Origin: Marinilabiliales bacterium
Lineage (GTDB): Bacteria > Bacteroidota > Bacteroidia > Bacteroidales > F082
DNA length: 8,765 bases
NCBI GenBank assembly: GCA_002869465.1
Contig: PKSW01000471.1
Span: 1 to 8,765, forward strand
Direction of reading: 5' to 3'
The notes under the pieces are model-generated. The model ran no database searches, was not told the DNA's origin, and was given only the letters and a program-made list of their open reading frames with translations. Position numbers and translations under genes: made by a program. Below, in pieces: positions 7,151 through 8,765 of the stretch (its first letter is position 1; each line of letters opens with the position of its first letter).

Positions 7151-7687
7151 ATGAGCATCAATTTTCTGGATATCATCATCATTATTCCTTTGCTGCTGTT
7201 TGCCTGGCAGGGCTATAAAAAAGGCTTTATCATTGAAGTGGCTACCCTGGCCGCTTTAATTCTGGGGCTGTTTTTTGCCTTTTATTTTTCCGATTACGCC
7301 GCCAGCCTGCTCAACGAAAACTTTAACATCGATGAGAAATATATCGCAGCTTTGTCATTTATTGTAACATTTATTGTTGTCGTAATAGCCATCATCGCCA
7401 TCGGAAAAATATTACAAAAACTGATCGACATCATTTTGCTTGGTTTTTTGAACAAAGCTGCCGGAGCCGTTTTCGGTATTATTAAAGGCGCCCTGATCTT
7501 AAGCATTTTACTGCTGATCATCAACTATTTTGATGCCAACCAAAACTTGATAAAAGAAGAATACAAAGAAAAATCTGTTTTTTATGAGCCTGTGGCAGCA
7601 TTTGCACCACAACTATACGATTGGTTGCATCTTGATAATTTCGATTTCAGGATTCCTGATAAAGAAGAGATTATCAAGCAGATATAA
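7151..7687 (+). CDS. CvpA family inner-membrane protein
   Basis: A 178-residue protein of the CvpA family, named for a colicin V production locus; members affect envelope integrity and stress tolerance in enterobacteria, but the biochemical role is not known. Four membrane segments can be seen at about 5-19, 27-47, 64-86 and 104-126. The family pattern is clear: FLDIIIIIPLLLFAWQGYKK, then GFIIEV (25-30), and NKAAGAVFGIIKGALILSIL (101-120). The rest (127-178) is a soluble, acidic tail with FYEPVAAFAPQLYDW (144-158), also family-like. It lies 14 bases after the mlaF stop, which makes it the third gene of the operon and points to an envelope-related job. It ends only 9 bases from the stop of the convergent pgk gene. 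There is no terminator between. Confidence 0.9.
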   Translation: MSINFLDIIIIIPLLLFAWQGYKKGFIIEVATLAALILGLFFAFYFSDYAASLLNENFNIDEKYIAALSFIVTFIVVVIAIIAIGKILQKLIDIILLGFLNKAAGAVFGIIKGALILSILLLIINYFDANQNLIKEEYKEKSVFYEPVAAFAPQLYDWLHLDNFDFRIPDKEEIIKQI

Positions 7688-7696
7688 CAAGGATAC

Positions 7697-8765
7697 TTAT
7701 TCCTCTACAGCAGCTACTCCAGGCAATGTTTTGCCCTCGATATATTCGAGCATGGCACCGCCACCCGTAGACACATAACTTACTTTATCCGCCAGCTCGT
7801 ATTTATTGATGGCCGCCACCGAATCACCGCCGCCAATGAGTGAAAATGCCCCTTTGGCAGTTGCATTGGCTATAGCATGAGCCACTTCGCAGGTACCTGA
7901 TGCAAAATTATCCATCTCGAATACGCCCATAGGTCCGTTCCATAGAATCGTAGACGAGTTTTCAATCACATCTTTAAACGCCTGCCCGGTTTCGGGTCCG
8001 ATATCTAGTCCCATCCAACCATCAGGTATTTCATGTGACTTGCAGAATTTCCGGCTGGCATTGTTGTCAAATTTATCAGCGATAACTGCATCCGTGGGTA
8101 TGTGCATAATAACACCCAGTTCATCCGCTTTTGCCATGGCTTTTCTTGCTGTTTCTATCAAATCATCTTCAACCAGCGAATTACCCACTTTGCCGCCCAG
8201 GGCCTTAATAAAAGTGAACATCATACCACCACCTATTAGAATATGATCCACTTTATTTAGCAGATTATTGACAATCTCAATTTTTCCAGATACTTTGGCA
8301 CCACCCAAAATAGCTGTAATTGGTTTTTTCCCTTCGGTCAGTACTTTATTAATGCTGGCAAGTTCGTTGCCCATGATGTAACCGAATATTTTATCATTAG
8401 GAAAAAACTGAGCGATGATGGCCGTTGAAGCATGCGCACGATGGGCTGTTCCAAAAGCATCATTCATATACACATCGGCAAGGCTGGCCAGTTTTTTAGC
8501 GAAGGCTTCATCGCCTTTGGTTTCTTCCTTATAAAAACGGAGGTTTTCCAATAGTAATACTTGCCCGGGTTTTAAAGCACCTGCTTTTTCTTTTGCTTGT
8601 TGTCCAATACAATCGTCAGCAAACTGTACATCAACACCTAATTTTTTTGAAAGATATGGAACCAGGTGTTTTAATGAAAACTTTTCTTCTGGTCCTTCTT
8701 TCGGCCTGCCGAGGTGCGACATTAAGATTACGGCGCCTCCTTCATCCAATACTTTTTTAATAGTA
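7697..8765 (-). CDS. pgk: Phosphoglycerate kinase, lacking the N-terminus (cut by window edge)
   Basis: Cytoplasmic glycolytic enzyme that transfers phosphate from 1,3-bisphosphoglycerate to ADP, yielding ATP. About 355 of the usual 395-400 residues are present. The frame is open past the right edge: before the TTG at 8749 the codons read Thr-Ile-Lys-Lys-Val, which continue the family sequence (TIKKVLDEGGAVILMSHLGR), so 8749 is not a start. Visible motifs include MSHLGRPK (substrate binding), LLLENLRFYKEE, NDAFGTAHRAHAS, the nucleotide-site GGAKVSGKIE, GGGMMFTF, LWNGPMGVFE, and IGGGDS (Gly-Gly-Gly-Asp-Ser at 7820-7834) followed by VSTGGGAMLEY and the C-terminal GKTLPG. The C-terminus ends GVAAVEE, as normal for the family. 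It is convergent with cvpA with only 9 bases between their stops, and its promoter lies outside the window. Confidence 0.97.
   Translation of the reverse strand, partial: TIKKVLDEGGAVILMSHLGRPKEGPEEKFSLKHLVPYLSKKLGVDVQFADDCIGQQAKEKAGALKPGQVLLLENLRFYKEETKGDEAFAKKLASLADVYMNDAFGTAHRAHASTAIIAQFFPNDKIFGYIMGNELASINKVLTEGKKPITAILGGAKVSGKIEIVNNLLNKVDHILIGGGMMFTFIKALGGKVGNSLVEDDLIETARKAMAKADELGVIMHIPTDAVIADKFDNNASRKFCKSHEIPDGWMGLDIGPETGQAFKDVIENSSTILWNGPMGVFEMDNFASGTCEVAHAIANATAKGAFSLIGGGDSVAAINKYELADKVSYVSTGGGAMLEYIEGKTLPGVAAVEE

Noticed and set aside
8747..8749. TTG at 8749 as the start of pgk
   Set aside because: The frame continues without a stop to the window edge and the upstream codons (Thr-Ile-Lys-Lys-Val) match the conserved phosphoglycerate kinase sequence, so the true start is outside the window.

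Overview
The window looks like a chromosomal segment of a Bacteroidota bacterium, most likely Bacteroidales/Marinilabiliales-like. The evidence is a PorZ-type component of the type IX secretion system (a Bacteroidota-restricted machine), an S46 dipeptidyl peptidase, a lipoprotein ending its signal in Ser-Cys-Ala-Thr-Gln, AT-rich start contexts without Shine-Dalgarno sequences, and -7 boxes resembling the Bacteroidota TAnnTTTG consensus. This is inference from gene content; no rRNA or other taxonomic marker is present. Coding density is high and no stretch over 300 bases lacks a gene. I saw no tRNA, rRNA, CRISPR array, insertion sequence or phage gene.

Layout. Bases 1-1173 (minus) hold the N-terminal half of porZ, cut by the window edge. 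After a 172-base gap with a clear rho-independent terminator comes a minus-strand series that reads, in transcription order from about 5544 down to 1346: a 58-residue lipoprotein, an SprT-like zinc metallopeptidase, mannose-1-phosphate guanylyltransferase (manC) and a DPP7-type S46 dipeptidyl peptidase. Gaps between these genes are 9, 41 and 39 bases, and a -7-like box sits just ahead of manC. A 105-base divergent region (5545-5649) separates this series from a tight plus-strand operon: MlaE-type permease, MlaF-type ATPase (ATGA overlap) and a CvpA-family membrane protein (14-base gap). The operon runs tail to tail, with only 9 bases between, into phosphoglycerate kinase (minus), whose N-terminus lies past the right edge.

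Functional picture. Most genes concern the cell envelope or nutrient use. PorZ acts in the outer-membrane T9SS sortase complex and, in Porphyromonas, binds anionic lipopolysaccharide. ManC makes GDP-mannose for surface glycans. The S46 peptidase trims oligopeptides in the periplasm. MlaE/MlaF form the inner-membrane core of a lipid transporter, and CvpA proteins are linked to envelope maintenance. Pgk is core glycolysis. I did not find a wholly new system. The best leads are the uncharacterised CxC lipoprotein paired with sprT, the Mla core without an MCE (MlaD) gene but with cvpA, and the nearness of porZ to a GDP-mannose gene.
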